The notes under the pieces were generated by a model that worked only from the letters and a program-made list of their open reading frames with translations, searched no databases and was not told the DNA's origin. Below are positions 53,341 to 64,000 of a DNA stretch of 64,000 nt, piece after piece (position 1 is the first letter of the stretch; every line of letters begins with the position of its first letter). The stretch is from Campanula takesimana (lineage: Eukaryota; Streptophyta; Magnoliopsida; Asterales; Campanulaceae). The stretch lies in NCBI GenBank assembly GCA_026119855.1, contig JAOWBW010001800.1, positions 1-64,000 on the forward strand, written 5' to 3'. The position numbers were made by a program, and so were the translations under genes.

Positions 53341-56300
53341 ATGAGTTCTGAAGGTACAAGTGGTAGTAATCAGCTGAGATCTATAACTCCTCAGGAGGAG
53401 ATGGTTGATAATGTAGACTGGGATTGTCCTAATCGCCTTACAAGGTTCTTGAAGCTGAAACCTCGTAGCTTTGACGGGGAATTTGATGCTAAGAAGGCAG
53501 AGGAATGGATTGAAAGTATTGAGAAGATCTTTACAGCCTTGAGATGTGCGGGTGGTGATAAGGTAACCTTTGCAACCTTTAAACTTGAGAAAGCCGCTGA
53601 ATATTGGTGGCAAGTGTTGAATAAAAGTTGGGAACTGGAAGGGGTACCACAGACATGGGAGAATTTTCTTAAAGCATTCAAGTCACAGTTTATTCCAACA
53701 GTGGTCCAAGATAGGAAAGAGATGGAATTTCTTAATCTGGAGCAGGGAAGCTTGACAGTGGGGCAATACTCAACCAAGTTCACAGAATTGGCGAGGTATT
53801 GTGATCACTTAGTTCCAAATGAAGCCAAGAAGGCACAGAGGTTCGTGAAGGGGTTGAGGACTGAGTATAGGAAGCAACTTCTTTCTCTACAGCTTACTAG
53901 TTATCGCCAAGCAGTGGAGAAGGCTTATACTATTGAAAATGATATTGAAGAACACAAGGTGAAGTTGCGAACAACCATGACTGGTTGTGTATCAGAGAAG
54001 GCTCAGGGGTCTGGTTCTAAAGGTGGTAAATCTGGCCGCCAAGATCGTCGATTCCGACAACCAACTGAAAGTAAGGGTAGTGTATCAACTGGTTCGAAGA
54101 CAACAGTCCAAGGTTCCAGGAAAGTATGTGGGTTTTGTTCGAAAGAAGGCCATTATGAAGACAAGTGTTGGCTAAATCAAGGAAAGTGTTTATCTTGTGG
54201 TGAAACTGGGCACTTTGTCAAGAATTGTCCTAAAGGTAGAGGAAATCAAGTTGGGGGTACAAGTCAACAGGCCTCAGGTTCTAAAAGAGATAGTGGGGGT
54301 CGACCAAAAGTTCAGGGTCGAGTGTTTGCTTTAGATCAGCAGGGTGTAGCTGAGTCTTCTGCGGTCATAGGAGGTATTATATTACTTTCTAGTACGAGAG
54401 CGCGAGTCTTGATAGATCCAGGCTCATCTCATTCTTATGTGGCATCTCATTTTGTGTCGCATTTGCATGTTCTTCCTGATTCTATGCCTTATGTGCTAGA
54501 AGTATCTTCCCCTATGAGAGATTGCATGTTTGCTTCTGAGGTTTACAAGAAATGTGAGATTCTTGTGGGTGATCATGCCCTTCTTGCTGACCTAGTCGTG
54601 TTACATATAAGGGACTTTGACGTGATTCTTGGCATGGATTGGCTTTATGTGCATCATGCATCTGTTGATTGTTATAGAAAAGTAGTAACTTTTTCTATTC
54701 CTGGTTTGCCTGATTTTACCTTTGAAGGTGATAGGCCTTTATGTGCTATACTTGTTATTTCTGCTTTAAAAGCTAGAAAACTTTTATCTCATGGTTGTGC
54801 TGGGTATCTCGCATGTGTGCTTGACCAGAGTTTATCTGTTCCCAAGATGGAAGATATTCCTGTTGTGTCTGAATTTTCAGATGTGTTCTCTTCTGAGTAT
54901 AGCATGCCACCTGATCGAGAGCTTGAGTTCTGTATTGAGTTATTATCAGGTAAAGCACCAATCTCTAAAGCACCTTATAGAATGGCTCCAGCTGAGTTGA
55001 GAGAGTTAAAAACACAGCTTGAGGAATTGCTTGAAAGGGGCTTCATTAGGCCTAGTGTATCACCGTGGGGTGCACCAGTATTATTTGTTAAAAAGAAAGA
55101 TGGGACTCTGCGATTGTGTATTGATTATAGAGAGCTTAATCAGGTAACTATCAAGAACAAATATCCGTTACCTCATATTGATGACTTGTTTGATCAGCTT
55201 CAAGGTTCAGTAGTGTACTCGAAGCTTGACTTGAGAAGTGGTTATCATCAGTTGAAAATCAGATCTAATGATATACCAAAGACAGCTTTCCGTACCAGGT
55301 ATGGGCATTATGAGTTTATTGTTATGCCATTCGGTTTGACAAATGCTCCAGCTGTATTTATGGATTTGATGAACCGTATCTTCAAGCCATATCTTGATTG
55401 TTTCGTGGTGGTATTCATTGATGACATTCTTGTGTATTCTAAGTCACGGGCTGAGCATGAACAACATCTCAGAGTGGTATTGCAAGTTCTTCGTGAGAAA
55501 CAATTATTGGCAAAATTCAGCAAATGTGCTTTCTGGTTAGAAGAGGTTTCATTCTTGGGGCATGTTGTGTCTGCTACTGGTATTGCAGTAGATCCTTCCA
55601 AAGTTTAAGCAGTTGTAAACTGGAAGAGGCCAACTACAGTGACAGAGATCCGTAGTTTCTTGGCCTTGGCTAGTTATTATCGGAGGTTCATTGAGGGATT
55701 CTCCAAGATTGCTACTCCATTGACTAATATGACTCGAAAGGCTATTTCTTTTGAGTGGAATGACAAATGTGAAGCAAGTTTTCAGGAGTTGAAAAGGCGT
55801 TTGACTACAGCTCCAGTCTTGGCTTTGCCTAGTGGTTCTGAGCATTTCATGGTTTATACTGATGCTTCTAAAGAAGGATTGGGTTGTGTTCTGATGCAAG
55901 ATGGCAAGGTAATAGCTTATGCTTCTCGAAAATTATCTCCTTATGAAAAGAATTATCCTACTCATGATTTAGAGTTGGCTGCGATTATTTTTGCTTTGCA
56001 TAAATGGAGGCATTACTTGTATGGAACCAAATTTGAAGTCTTTACCGATCATAAAAGCTTGAAGTACTTGTTTTCTCAGAAAGAGCTTAACATGAGACAA
56101 CGTAGATGGATGGAGAAATTGAATGATCATGATTGTACTATCCTTTATCATCCAGGAAAGGCAAATGTTGTGGCAGATGCACTGAGCAGAAAGACTTATA
56201 TTTCTTGCTTGATGATTCGTGAATGGAAGATGTTTGAAGACTTGTGTGATTGGAGTCCTTGTGAATCAAATCATGGAATTATCATTGCTAATATAAAGGC

Positions 56301-57750
56301 TACTTCAGACGTACTCCAACAGATCAAAGAAGCTCAGGTAACTGATTCTGAATTGCAGAAAATCATTAGTGGAATGAATGAAGGAAAGCAATCAGATTTT
56401 TCTTTTAATAGTGATGGAATTCTTACCTTTCGAGGTAGAGTTTGTATTCCAGTTGATCTTGAGATTAAGAAGAAAGTTCTTGAAGAGGCTCACCAAGCCA
56501 AATATACTATTCATCCTGGAAGCACAAAAATGTACCAAGACTTGAAGAAACATTTCTGGTGGAACAATATGAAAAGAGAAATTGCTGAGTATGTATCCAA
56601 ATGTTTGACTTGTCAACAAGTAAAAGTGGAACATCAACGTCCAGCAGGTTTGTTGCAACCATTAGAAATTCAAGAGTGGAAATGGGAGCATATCACGATG
56701 GATTTTGTGACTGGTTTGCCACGTACCAGACGAGGCCATGATGCTGTTTGGGTTATAGTGGACAGGTTAACTAAATCAGCTCACTTCTTGTCTGTTTCCA
56801 TGGGATATTCATTGTCTCAGTTGGCATCTTTGTATGTTCAGGAGATTGTTCGACTCCATGGAATTCCTGTGAGTATTGTATCTGACAGAGATCCTCGTTT
56901 TACTTCTCGATTCTGGCAGGCTCTTCAGGGTGCTATGGGTACTAAATTGAATTTCATTACCACTTTTCATCCTCAATCTGATGGGCAATCTGAGAGACTT
57001 ATACAGATTCTCGAAGATATGTTACGTGCTTGTGTTGTGGATTTCAAAGGCAGTTGGGATACTCATCTTCCTTTGGCTGAGTTTGCTTATAACAACACTT
57101 ATCAGTCCAGCATTGAAATGGCTCCATATGAGGCTCTTTATGGCAGAAAATGTCGATCTCCTATATGCTGGGATGAAGTGGGAGAAGCTAGACTCTTGGG
57201 TCCTGAAATGGTTCAACAATCAGTTGAGAGTGTGAAACTCATTCGAGATAGATTGCGCACAGCTCAGAGTAGACAAAAGAGTTATGCAGATCATCGAAGA
57301 AGGGATCTTGAATTCCAGGTAGGTGACTTTGTATTCTTGAAGGTCTCTCCTCGTAGAGGTATAAAGAGATTTGGGAAGAAAGGAAAGTTATCTCCTCGTT
57401 ATATCGGTCCATTTGAGATTCTTGAAAGAGTTGGGAAGTTGGCTTATAGAGTGGCTTTACCACCTTCTTTATCGGGTATTCATGATGTATTCCATGTATC
57501 TATGCTTCGCAAGTATATGGCGGATGAATCGCATGTTCTTGAGTATGAGGCTATTCCATTTCATCCTGATTTATCTTATGAGGAGCAACCTGTTGAAATT
57601 CTTGACTGGAAATAGCAAGTCTTACGTACCAAAAGGATACCTATTGTGAAGGTCCTTTGGAGGAATCATGAAATAGAAGAGGCTACTTGGGAAACCGAGA
57701 AAGAGATGCGAGATAAATACCCGAGCCTATTTGAAAACTTTGGTAAGTAA
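53341..57750 (+). pseudogene. Chromovirus gag-pol polyprotein, two nonsense codons
   Basis: A single frame from ATG 53341. Gag core (FTALRCAGGDKVTFATFKLE, QGSLTVGQYSTKFTEL); two CCHC knuckles (CGFCSKEGHYEDKC about 263-276, CLSCGETGHFVKNC about 283-296); protease LIDPGSSHSYV (about 357); RT with LDLRSGYHQLKI and catalytic FIDD (about 692); RNase H (VYTDASKEGLG, FTDHKSLKYLF); integrase with the zinc end CLTCQQVK and core MDFVTGLP, VSDRDPRFTS, HPQSDGQSERL (D-D-E). A chromodomain, VKVLWRNHEIEEATWE, ends before TAA 57748. TAA 55606-55608 between RT and RNase H and TAG 57613-57615 before the chromodomain are the only stops seen. The chromodomain would steer integration to marked chromatin. Confidence 0.95.
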
Positions 57751-57772
57751 AATTCGTGGGCGAATTTTCTTT

Positions 57773-57785
57773 AAGGTGGGGAGGA
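57773..57785 (+). other. Polypurine tract of the chromovirus
   Basis: AAGGTGGGGAGGA directly before the 3' LTR. Confidence 0.88.
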
Positions 57786-60216
57786 TGTAACGCCCATCCC
57801 ATTTCTTGTTAAATATTTGACTTACTTGTTAAATTATTGAACTTGCATATTATGTGCTAGTTTTACTTGGGTTAAATTCTTAACTGCTTTAGATTATTAA
57901 GGTGGTTAGATGTCTAGTTTTGACTTTTTGGTCATTTGTGAAAATTTAACTTTAGGGGCCTTTTTGTTAAAAGTGAAACTTGAGGGGCCTAAGTGTCATT
58001 CTTTGAAACTTGAAAGATAAACTTGTTTGGCTTTCCTTATCTGGGTTATTTTCTTCCCCAAATCATTTACGTTCTCTCTGAGGCAAAAGCTAGGGTTAGG
58101 TTTTTACCCTATTCTCGACTCCTCGAGCTTAATTATCCCTCCGTTCTTGATTCTGATCCCGGATTAATATTCGTGGCATTGAATAGAACGTTCCAGACCG
58201 AATATAAATAAGTTTGGGTCAACTTGATTTTTGACTAGGTAAGTTATTAGTTCCCCCTTGCTTGTAATAACATGCATAAATGTTATTCTTGATACTTGTG
58301 AATGTTAATTTTGTGTTTGGGACAATTTTTGTGGTACTTGTAATTGTGGGACAAAGGGAGTATATCCTACTATGTAAAGTAAGGAAATTAAAATGAAAGA
58401 ATTGGTTTTAAGCTTGTTAGTGCATCCTGGGAGTGTTAAAAATGTTAGTAAAAGTTACTCCTACGCTTGGGACGGAGAATTCTAAGTCTGGGAAGAAATT
58501 GGGTTTTTGCAGATTTTGGCCTTGGGCGACCGCCCACTAAGGCAGAGATTTTGGTTCTGAAATTGTGATCTTGGGCGACCGCCTAGGATGGGGTTGGGCG
58601 ACCGCCCAAAACCCCTGTTGCACAATAGTTGTTCAAACTAAATGGAGATGAAACCTTACCTCTCCTAAGGTATAGAGCCTTAGTATAAGATGTTCTAGCA
58701 AGTGTATATGAACCTTTTGGGGCATTAGAACTTGGTCTTGAACATGAGTGCTTATTGAAGTAAAATTAGAACTTAAGTATAAGAGTAGTAACTCTTCTTT
58801 ATGTCTTGAAAGTACTATGAACAAGCACTAATGTGTTATACTTGTCTTGAAACCAATGATTGTGCACCTTAGGGGCATTAGAACAAAGTTTTAGACTTGA
58901 ACATCCTAAGAATAGGATTGAGATTTTGTAAGAGTAAAGGTATAACTCTTATACATGCTTGAATGTCCAAAGATTGGAATTATAACTTGAAATATAAGAT
59001 AATAAAATCTTGTACATGGCTTGACACCAATACATATGTATGGTAGTGAACTAGAAAGTGCTATGAGTAAGCACTAACTTGTATGAGACATGTTCTTGTT
59101 GTGTATGTGCAAACATTGCATACATTTGCTTGATACAAGGTGACTTCTTGATTACTTGAAGCATGTTCCTTGTTGAGCTAGTCCACTACTTTTGGATTAG
59201 TTCTTCTCCCGTAGTTCAAGTAAATATCTACTTGTACATTCTTGTGTGAGTCCAGCTGGTTCTCCTTGCTTGTTCGGAAATATATAGGTTCACGCTTGTC
59301 GCGAGAGCTGGGGCTTAAGTGACAATCGGGTCCCTATGTATTTGCGCTTGACCCCTTACTACCGGCCATAGTAAGGGCATAGCTTCCTTGGTTGGAGCAA
59401 TAAGCCTGACTTAAGTGAATGCTAAACTCTTGAACACCTCGTGAGTCTTGATCTTGAGAATGACACTGGTTACCGGGTCTTCTGATACATACTGAATAAT
59501 CAGTTACCTGTTATTGATCGTGATTGTCAAAGTAATACATGCTACGACAACAATGGTATTCTTGGGAGGAATAAGGAAGGAAGCAATATCCTTATAACTT
59601 GCTTGTTTAGCCTTATGTGCTACTTGATGAGTGGCTTAGCCTCTCATATACTTGTTACTTGATGATACTTGATATATGATTACTTGAGTATCTACTTGAA
59701 TTGCATGATAACATGTCATGTAGTTGCATCTAATAGCTTACTGAGATTTATCTCACCCCGTTCCTTGTTTAATTGTTTTCCTTAGATCAAAGGAAGGATA
59801 GTGCGCAGTGAGGCTCGACATAGCTGGGAGCTTACTACGCGGGTCGTGATTCTTTTGGGGCTTGTGTCCTTTTACATTTGGTGAGGACGATGTATTATGG
59901 GTTTTGTAACTCCTTATTTTGGGGTAGACAGTCTTGTTCAGTTCTTGTTGTCACTAGACATCTTGTATAGTACTCTTGATGCCAGCTTATGTGCTAGGCA
60001 TGTTTCCGCTGTGTATGTATTTAAGTTTGGTTTAATTTTCTTGTCTAGAACTCGTGTTGTGAGCTAGTATAGCTCCTTACTCTAGAGTATATATATCATG
60101 TCAATTTATTATAAACAGTTGTCATCCAGTTTCTTGTTAAGTTTCTTGTTCCTCGTTAGTCACTCCCACCGGGTTCGAGGTTCTATTAGGGGATCCCGGG
60201 ACCTGGGGGCGTGTCA
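57786..60216 (+). repeat. 3' LTR of the chromovirus
   Basis: 2431 bases, near-identical to the 5' LTR but with one GC motif and its spacer missing (22 bases). Confidence 0.95.
58523..58608. promoter_or_regulatory. Three GC motifs, 3' LTR copy
   Basis: TGGGCGACCGCCCA at 58523 and 58595, and TGGGCGACCGCCTA at 58572. The first pair seen in the 5' LTR is reduced to one motif. Confidence 0.85.
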
Positions 60217-60560
60217 CGCATGAATCTTCATTTATGCATAATTTTTTCCTTCAACTAACCCATTATTTGTAGCTCCATCATTTTGATCAACCTTTAATGA
60301 TTCTTTGGACCTACAATTAACATTAATCTTGCAGAAAATATTAAACATTAATATCCAATAAGTTTGTGAATAAATGATGAAACTATTATAAAACTCGGCT
60401 GGTTAACATTGTTGGCAACACTAGTGGTAGCACCATATTTTTTCACTAACATAAGCCCATATTTTTGCACTAACATAAGCCAAATGCAAATATTTCCCCA
60501 ACACTAACCATTCAGAAATTAGAATGAAAAGCTGTTCACTTGGGAATTAATGCTGATACG
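60217..60560. other. Right part of the element interrupted by the chromovirus
   Basis: Continues the sequence broken at 50752. No gene. TTTTTCACTAACATAAGCC and TTTTTGCACTAACATAAGCC form a short direct repeat near 60440-60485. Confidence 0.4.
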
Positions 60561-60567
60561 TTCGCAC

Positions 60568-60690
60568 AGAGGCGGACTCACGCTTTAGATACTGGGTGGC
60601 GGTGAATCCAATAATTATTGTTGGTGTAGTATAGTGTCTTAAGTGGTTGAATCGGGTTCGAGTCTCACTAGTGTTTTTTAGGTTTTGCAC
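60568..60690. repeat. Possible SINE-like fragment with a B-box
   Basis: CAGAGGCGGACTCACGCTT is followed by GGTTGAATCGGGTTCGAGTC, which includes a GGTTCGAGTC polymerase III B-box-like core. The A-box is not clear and no poly-A or duplication is seen, so this is tentative. Confidence 0.3.
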
Positions 60691-60788
60691 CAACTTTAAT
60701 TTTTTCTTGGATATGCCACTGTGCTCGCATCTACTGCCCTTGTTGATATGTGTTCCAAATGCGTAGAAATAGAGGATGCCTGGAAAAA

Positions 60789-60962
60789 GGGTAATACTAA
60801 AGCCGCAAAAAAAAATGCCACAAAATTTAGTCTGCAGAGTGATGTGACTCTTTTATTTAGAGTGTGGTGGGTACACAGTCGATGCAATCAATAAAATATT
60901 GCTACCTCATTTTGTATCCATCTTTTTGTGAACTTATTTTCTGCCTCTGCCCTAGCATTGCC
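60789..60962. mobile_element. Mutator-like MITE, second copy
   Basis: The reverse complement matches 16819-17000 through AGTTCACAAAAAGATGGATA, CAAAATGAGGTAGCAATATT and the GGCAATGCTAGGG end. Flanks (CTGGAAAAA and TGATAAAAA) match poorly, so this is an older insertion. Confidence 0.7.
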
Positions 60963-61061
60963 TGATAAAAATATACTCACTCCGTCCCAGAATGATAGTC
61001 CCTCTTTTTTCATTGTTACTACGTGGAAACTTTGAGCAATTATAAAGGCTACTAATAATTA

Positions 61062-61320
61062 CTCTCTCCGTCCCAGCTCACTTGAGACTTTTTTACCAAA
61101 ACTGGTCAACTTAAGGTCGGTTTGACCAACACTTTATAGAAATATTTATGATCCGAACAAATATTAAAAAAATGTAAAATGACCACCATTAAAAATCGTC
61201 TCAATAACAATTTTTAAAAAGTTTTTTGGAACATAAATATTTCTATAAAGTGTTGGTCAAACCGACCTTAAGTTGACCAGTTTTGGTCAAAAAGTCTCAA
61301 GTGAGCTGGGACGGAGGGAG
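61062..61320. mobile_element. Stowaway-type MITE
   Basis: 259 bases, CTCTCTCCGTCCCAGCTCAC to GTGAGCTGGGACGGAGGGAG, flanked by TA (61060-61061 and 61321-61322). Inverted repeats of about 85 bases. It lies just right of another Stowaway-like start (CTCACTCCGTCCCAGAATG, 60975), so it may be nested in an older MITE. Confidence 0.9.
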
Positions 61321-61742
61321 TATGTTAATGTGAATCTAAATATTGGTATTAATAGTATTTATAATGGTGATCAAGAAGAACTTAAAAAATTTCATTAGAA
61401 TAATTAAAATTTCTTTCCAAATAGTCTTATGAAACATGAGTGCAGGTTCTCTCTCTTAAGCAAACATTCTGATCTAAATTTGCTTCAACAAAGAGAGAGA
61501 AGTTTTATTTATCATTTCCACTTAGGTTCGCGCTATTTTCTTTTGTTTTCTATCAGAAAAGAAATAACCTTACTAAAATCATCCAACACATGGATTGCGC
61601 TTTGCATCAAATTTTTCACTTACTTGAAACACACCATGGTTAGGGGTGAGTTGGGGTTGCCACATTCGTTATGTGCAATGTATCTGCATTTCACAAATAG
61701 TGATATGTATGAAAGAAGGAAACATCTCAATTTGTGACGGCC

Positions 61743-62095
61743 ATTGAAGAGATTTCTGAGAATGTTGGGGATGCCATTGATGGGGTTGTTTAGTTTCTTC
61801 TAAAGAAATGGAAGGGTATTAGGTCTGTGCATTGGAAATTCTCTTCTCTGAATGATTGAGAGATGGTGGTGAAGGGAAAAACATGAGAAATTGGCATTAT
61901 ATATATTGACATTTGTTTGATACTTTGATGTGTTCAAATTTTGTTTCTTTTATCAAAGATACATCCGTCCCAAAATGAATGTCTATTTTTGTTTCTTCTG
62001 TGATATTCATTTTCATTTTGGGACAAATGAAAAGATTTAGAAGAATCATAAACGGCGTTTAACCAAGAAGGCTCAATCTTCAACTGCAATTGCAA
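61743..62095 (+). pseudogene. Truncated duplicate of the L1-domain gene 3' end
   Basis: GAAGAGATTTCTGAGAATGT and GCCATTGATGGGGTTGTT, then AAATGGAAGGGTATTAGGTC, parallel the last 50 codons of the gene at 48257. A premature TAG falls in the GTTGAG position and the end is deleted. Similarity resumes in the downstream flank (to AAGAAGGCTCAATCTTCA, like 49630). A 5'-truncated copy including non-coding flank means DNA-level duplication, not a processed copy. The nearby 102-residue frame at 61429 is unrelated. Confidence 0.8.
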
Positions 62096-62110
62096 CTGTT
62101 ATCACTCAAA

Positions 62111-62240
62111 CTAGCAGTACTCTCGTGCGATGCACGGCGAAAACATAAATTCTTATTAATTTAAATATATAAAGACATAAGATATTAAATATTAATAGAC
62201 TAACTACAAATAAAATAACCTTCCCCGGAAAAAATCCACT
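62111..62240 (-). mobile_element. Possible Helitron-like 3' end, reverse copy
   Basis: The reverse complement aligns with 47425-47541 over about 115 bases, ending with the GTGCATCGCAC hairpin and CTAG followed by T. The left boundary is unknown. Confidence 0.4.
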
Positions 62241-62369
62241 CCCTCATTCCGTAAAAGTGGTCATATCAACCCAAAAATACTATATTCATAAACTTTGACC
62301 AACAAATAAAAAAAATCATATCAAATTTAAAATAATATATTTATTTTTTGTTATTCATTCTACTCATTC

Positions 62370-62605
62370 TCTCTGTCCCGATTTAAAGTTTTTTACTTTA
62401 TTTTTTTTTGTTAATCTCAATTTAAAGTCTTTTTTACTTTACTTTATTACTTAAAATGGACGATGGACTCACTTGTCATTTTACAACAAAAATTCTCTAC
62501 CCACGCTCTCTCTAATACTTTCTTTTCATACTCATAATATTTATTTTTTCTTAATTCCGGTGCAAAGTCAAGTAAAAAATTATATCGGGAGGAAAAGAGT
62601 AGTAA
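62370..62605. mobile_element. Degenerate Stowaway/Tourist-like MITE
   Basis: TCTCTCTGTCCCGATTTAAA at the left and TTATATCGGGAGGAAAAGAG at the right are weak inverted ends; the interior is T-rich. Confidence 0.5.
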
Positions 62606-62719
62606 CTATTTTGTGGGGGTAATTATATCCACGAATATGCCCAACTTTCTAATCCACAATCTCGAACAAATCTAAAATGAATGACAATTTTTTTTTATGA
62701 AACTTACTCTACATTAAAA

Positions 62720-62752
62720 AGCAATTTTTTTTTTTTTTTTTTTTTTTTTTTG
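62720..62752. repeat. Poly-T run of about 29 bases
   Basis: A homopolymer between AAAGCAA and GCAGTAG. Its length may be unreliable in the assembly. Confidence 0.8.
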
Positions 62753-62866
62753 CAGTAGTAGACGAAATTAATAAATACAAATGGAGTCAATAAAATATTA
62801 TTTGACCATTTATTAGTTAATATTTTGAATTCTCCCTAATCAGGCCAATTCCTAGATTGTACTTTC

Positions 62867-63029
62867 TACTCCCTCTGTCCTGATTTAAGCTTCTCACTTT
62901 CGTTTTTTGGCATGTCTCAATTTAAAGTTCTTACTTTCATTTGTTGGTATGTCCCAATTTATGTTTCTTACTTTAATTTATTACCTAAAATGTACGATAG
63001 GACACACTTGTCATTCTAAAAAAAAAATA
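62867..63029. mobile_element. Truncated MITE left end
   Basis: CTCCCTCTGTCCTGATTTAA starts a MITE-like unit that is cut at the AATAGGGGCAACTACC border, where another repeat begins. The right inverted end is missing. Confidence 0.5.
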
Positions 63030-64000
63030 GGGGCAACTACCATTTAGTCCCTCATTATAATCAAAATGACCACCTAGGACAACCATTTTCCAATATTACC
63101 ACCTAGTCCACGCTAATCAAAAAGGACAGGCGTGCCCTTACTAATCTCACCGAAATTACAATTTTGCCCTTTTCTTCTCAATCAAAACCCCTGAACGACG
63201 GTTTTGGGAAGGTTCACTCACCTTTTGTGCTCTCTCTCTCTTCGTCACTCTCTCCCTAACTTTCTCTCTCTAAAAACCTCCATTAACGGTCGGTTTCATC
63301 AAAATCTTCATCAAACAACAGGTAATTCACATGAAAACTCCCCAATTTTAAGTTCGCAGTTCATGCGAGCAGATTTTCTCAGCATTTTATGCATTTAAAT
63401 TTAATTTTCAAAATATTTTGGGGTAATGTGAAATAATCATGTAGATTGGTGAAATAAATCATGTTCGCAGTTGTATTAGATTGTTTTTCTTCATTTTTGA
63501 GCGTCTATTGTTGTTAGATTTGTTAAAATGTATAAATAGTTTTGAAATTGACATTTATTTTGCTTGTTTGTGTTACGCAAATGTTTTTCAAATGTCCATG
63601 GTTTATAGCGCCTGATTATTTGGTTAATTTTGACTGCATATGTATTTGACCTAGTTTTTTTCTTTTTTTTTTTTGTTGAAATACATTTCATTAAGTTCAC
63701 ATTTTGTAATTTTAGTTCACACTTGAGGTCATTTTGCATTTACTTCACATTTGTTCTACTTAATTTCACATTTGTTGTTGTTTTTATGCATGAAGAATAT
63801 ATGTTAATAATTTTAGTTCACACTTGAGGTCATTTGTTCTACTTAAATTCACATTTGTCCTCCAAAGATGTTCTCTAGTGACTAAGTTTTGTAAGTTTGC
63901 AGTTGTTTTTCTTAAATTAACAGTTATTATTTAAAAAAATTAAGCTCAACTTAAAGTTTACAGTTTTGCTTAATCTCACGGTTATTGTTTTGTTTGTATT
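63030..64000. mobile_element. Left part of a larger repeat, possibly Mutator-like
   Basis: Starts GGGGCAACTACCATTTAGTC, then a CT-rich leader-like stretch (63220-63300) and a possible splice donor (ACAG|GTAATT, 63320). Direct repeats of TTAGTTCACACTTGAGGTCA follow, at 63711 and 63812. Composition suggests the terminal region and leader of a large DNA transposon that extends past the window. No transposase is visible, so the class is a guess. Confidence 0.35.

Larger units (their letters stand above)
50753..60216 (+). mobile_element. Chromovirus (Gypsy, Tekay/Del-like), nearly intact
   Basis: 9.46 kb with LTRs of 2451 (50753-53203) and 2431 bases (57786-60216), TGTAACGCC...GTGTCA ends and a perfect CGCAT duplication (50748-50752 and 60217-60221). 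It has a primer site for tRNA-Met, one long gag-pol frame and a purine tract. The order RT, RNase H, integrase, chromodomain places it in Gypsy chromoviruses; long LTRs and the DPGSSHSY protease fit Tekay/Del. Only two in-frame nonsense codons are seen in about 4.4 kb of coding sequence. Confidence 0.95.

Noticed and set aside
60568..60690. tRNA gene
   Set aside because: Only a B-box-like GGTTCGAGTC is present. No cloverleaf or A-box at proper spacing; kept as a weak SINE-like call.
61429..61737. 102-residue ORF as a host gene
   Set aside because: No recognisable motif, AT-rich and flanked by MITE and pseudogene. Probably chance.

Overview
The window is nuclear DNA of a flowering plant, most likely a eudicot. 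It is AT-rich and built mainly from nested LTR retrotransposons of plant-specific types: a SIRE-like Copia element, a Tat-group Gypsy element with two RNase H domains, and a chromodomain Gypsy element. Stowaway-type MITEs, a hAT-like element and Mutator-like MITEs are also present. I cannot name the species. Only one convincing host gene is visible, at 48257-49060 (+): a ribosomal-L1-domain nucleolar protein with a telo-box and site II motifs upstream.

Layout. 1-3121: tandem repeats typical of the 3' UTR of a Tat-group retrotransposon, followed by its LTR (3122 to about 4141). About 4165-5676: solo Copia LTR. 5859-6114: Stowaway MITE. 6541-16655: a three-level nest, with a Stowaway MITE broken by a hAT-like element (6554-16410) that is itself broken by a complete Copia element on the minus strand (7520-16022). 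16819-17362: two MITEs. 17556 to about 46035: a small, coding-deficient Copia element. Its 5' LTR is split by a 12.7-kb Tat Gypsy element on the minus strand (17983-30713), and its 3' LTR by a 13.1-kb SIRE-like Copia element on the plus strand (32888-45981). 46036-46910: LTR and pol debris. 46911-50752: host gene and flanks. 50753-60216: chromovirus on the plus strand, nearly intact. 60217-64000: MITEs, a broken duplicate of the host gene, and the edge of a further repeat. Target-site duplications at five nested insertions fix the order of events.

Coding potential. All gag-pol regions are decayed, mostly by nonsense codons in otherwise open frames. Two elements carry extra genes beyond pol. 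The Tat element has an acidic-protein ORF and an intron-containing gene on the antisense strand, each with its own TATA-like box. The SIRE-like element has a sense gene with an apparent first intron.

Most interesting pattern. Several unrelated retrotransposon families carry clusters of GC-rich, near-palindromic 13-14-mers, usually in the LTR a short distance upstream of a TATA-like box. The Copia LTR motif and the chromovirus LTR motif differ by one base in 14 and share a pair-gap-pair layout: start-to-start 22/51/22 bases in Copia, 22/49/23 in the chromovirus. The SIRE-like element is saturated with the same GACCGC core. This looks like a shared or convergent cis-regulatory code. All comparisons here were made by eye.
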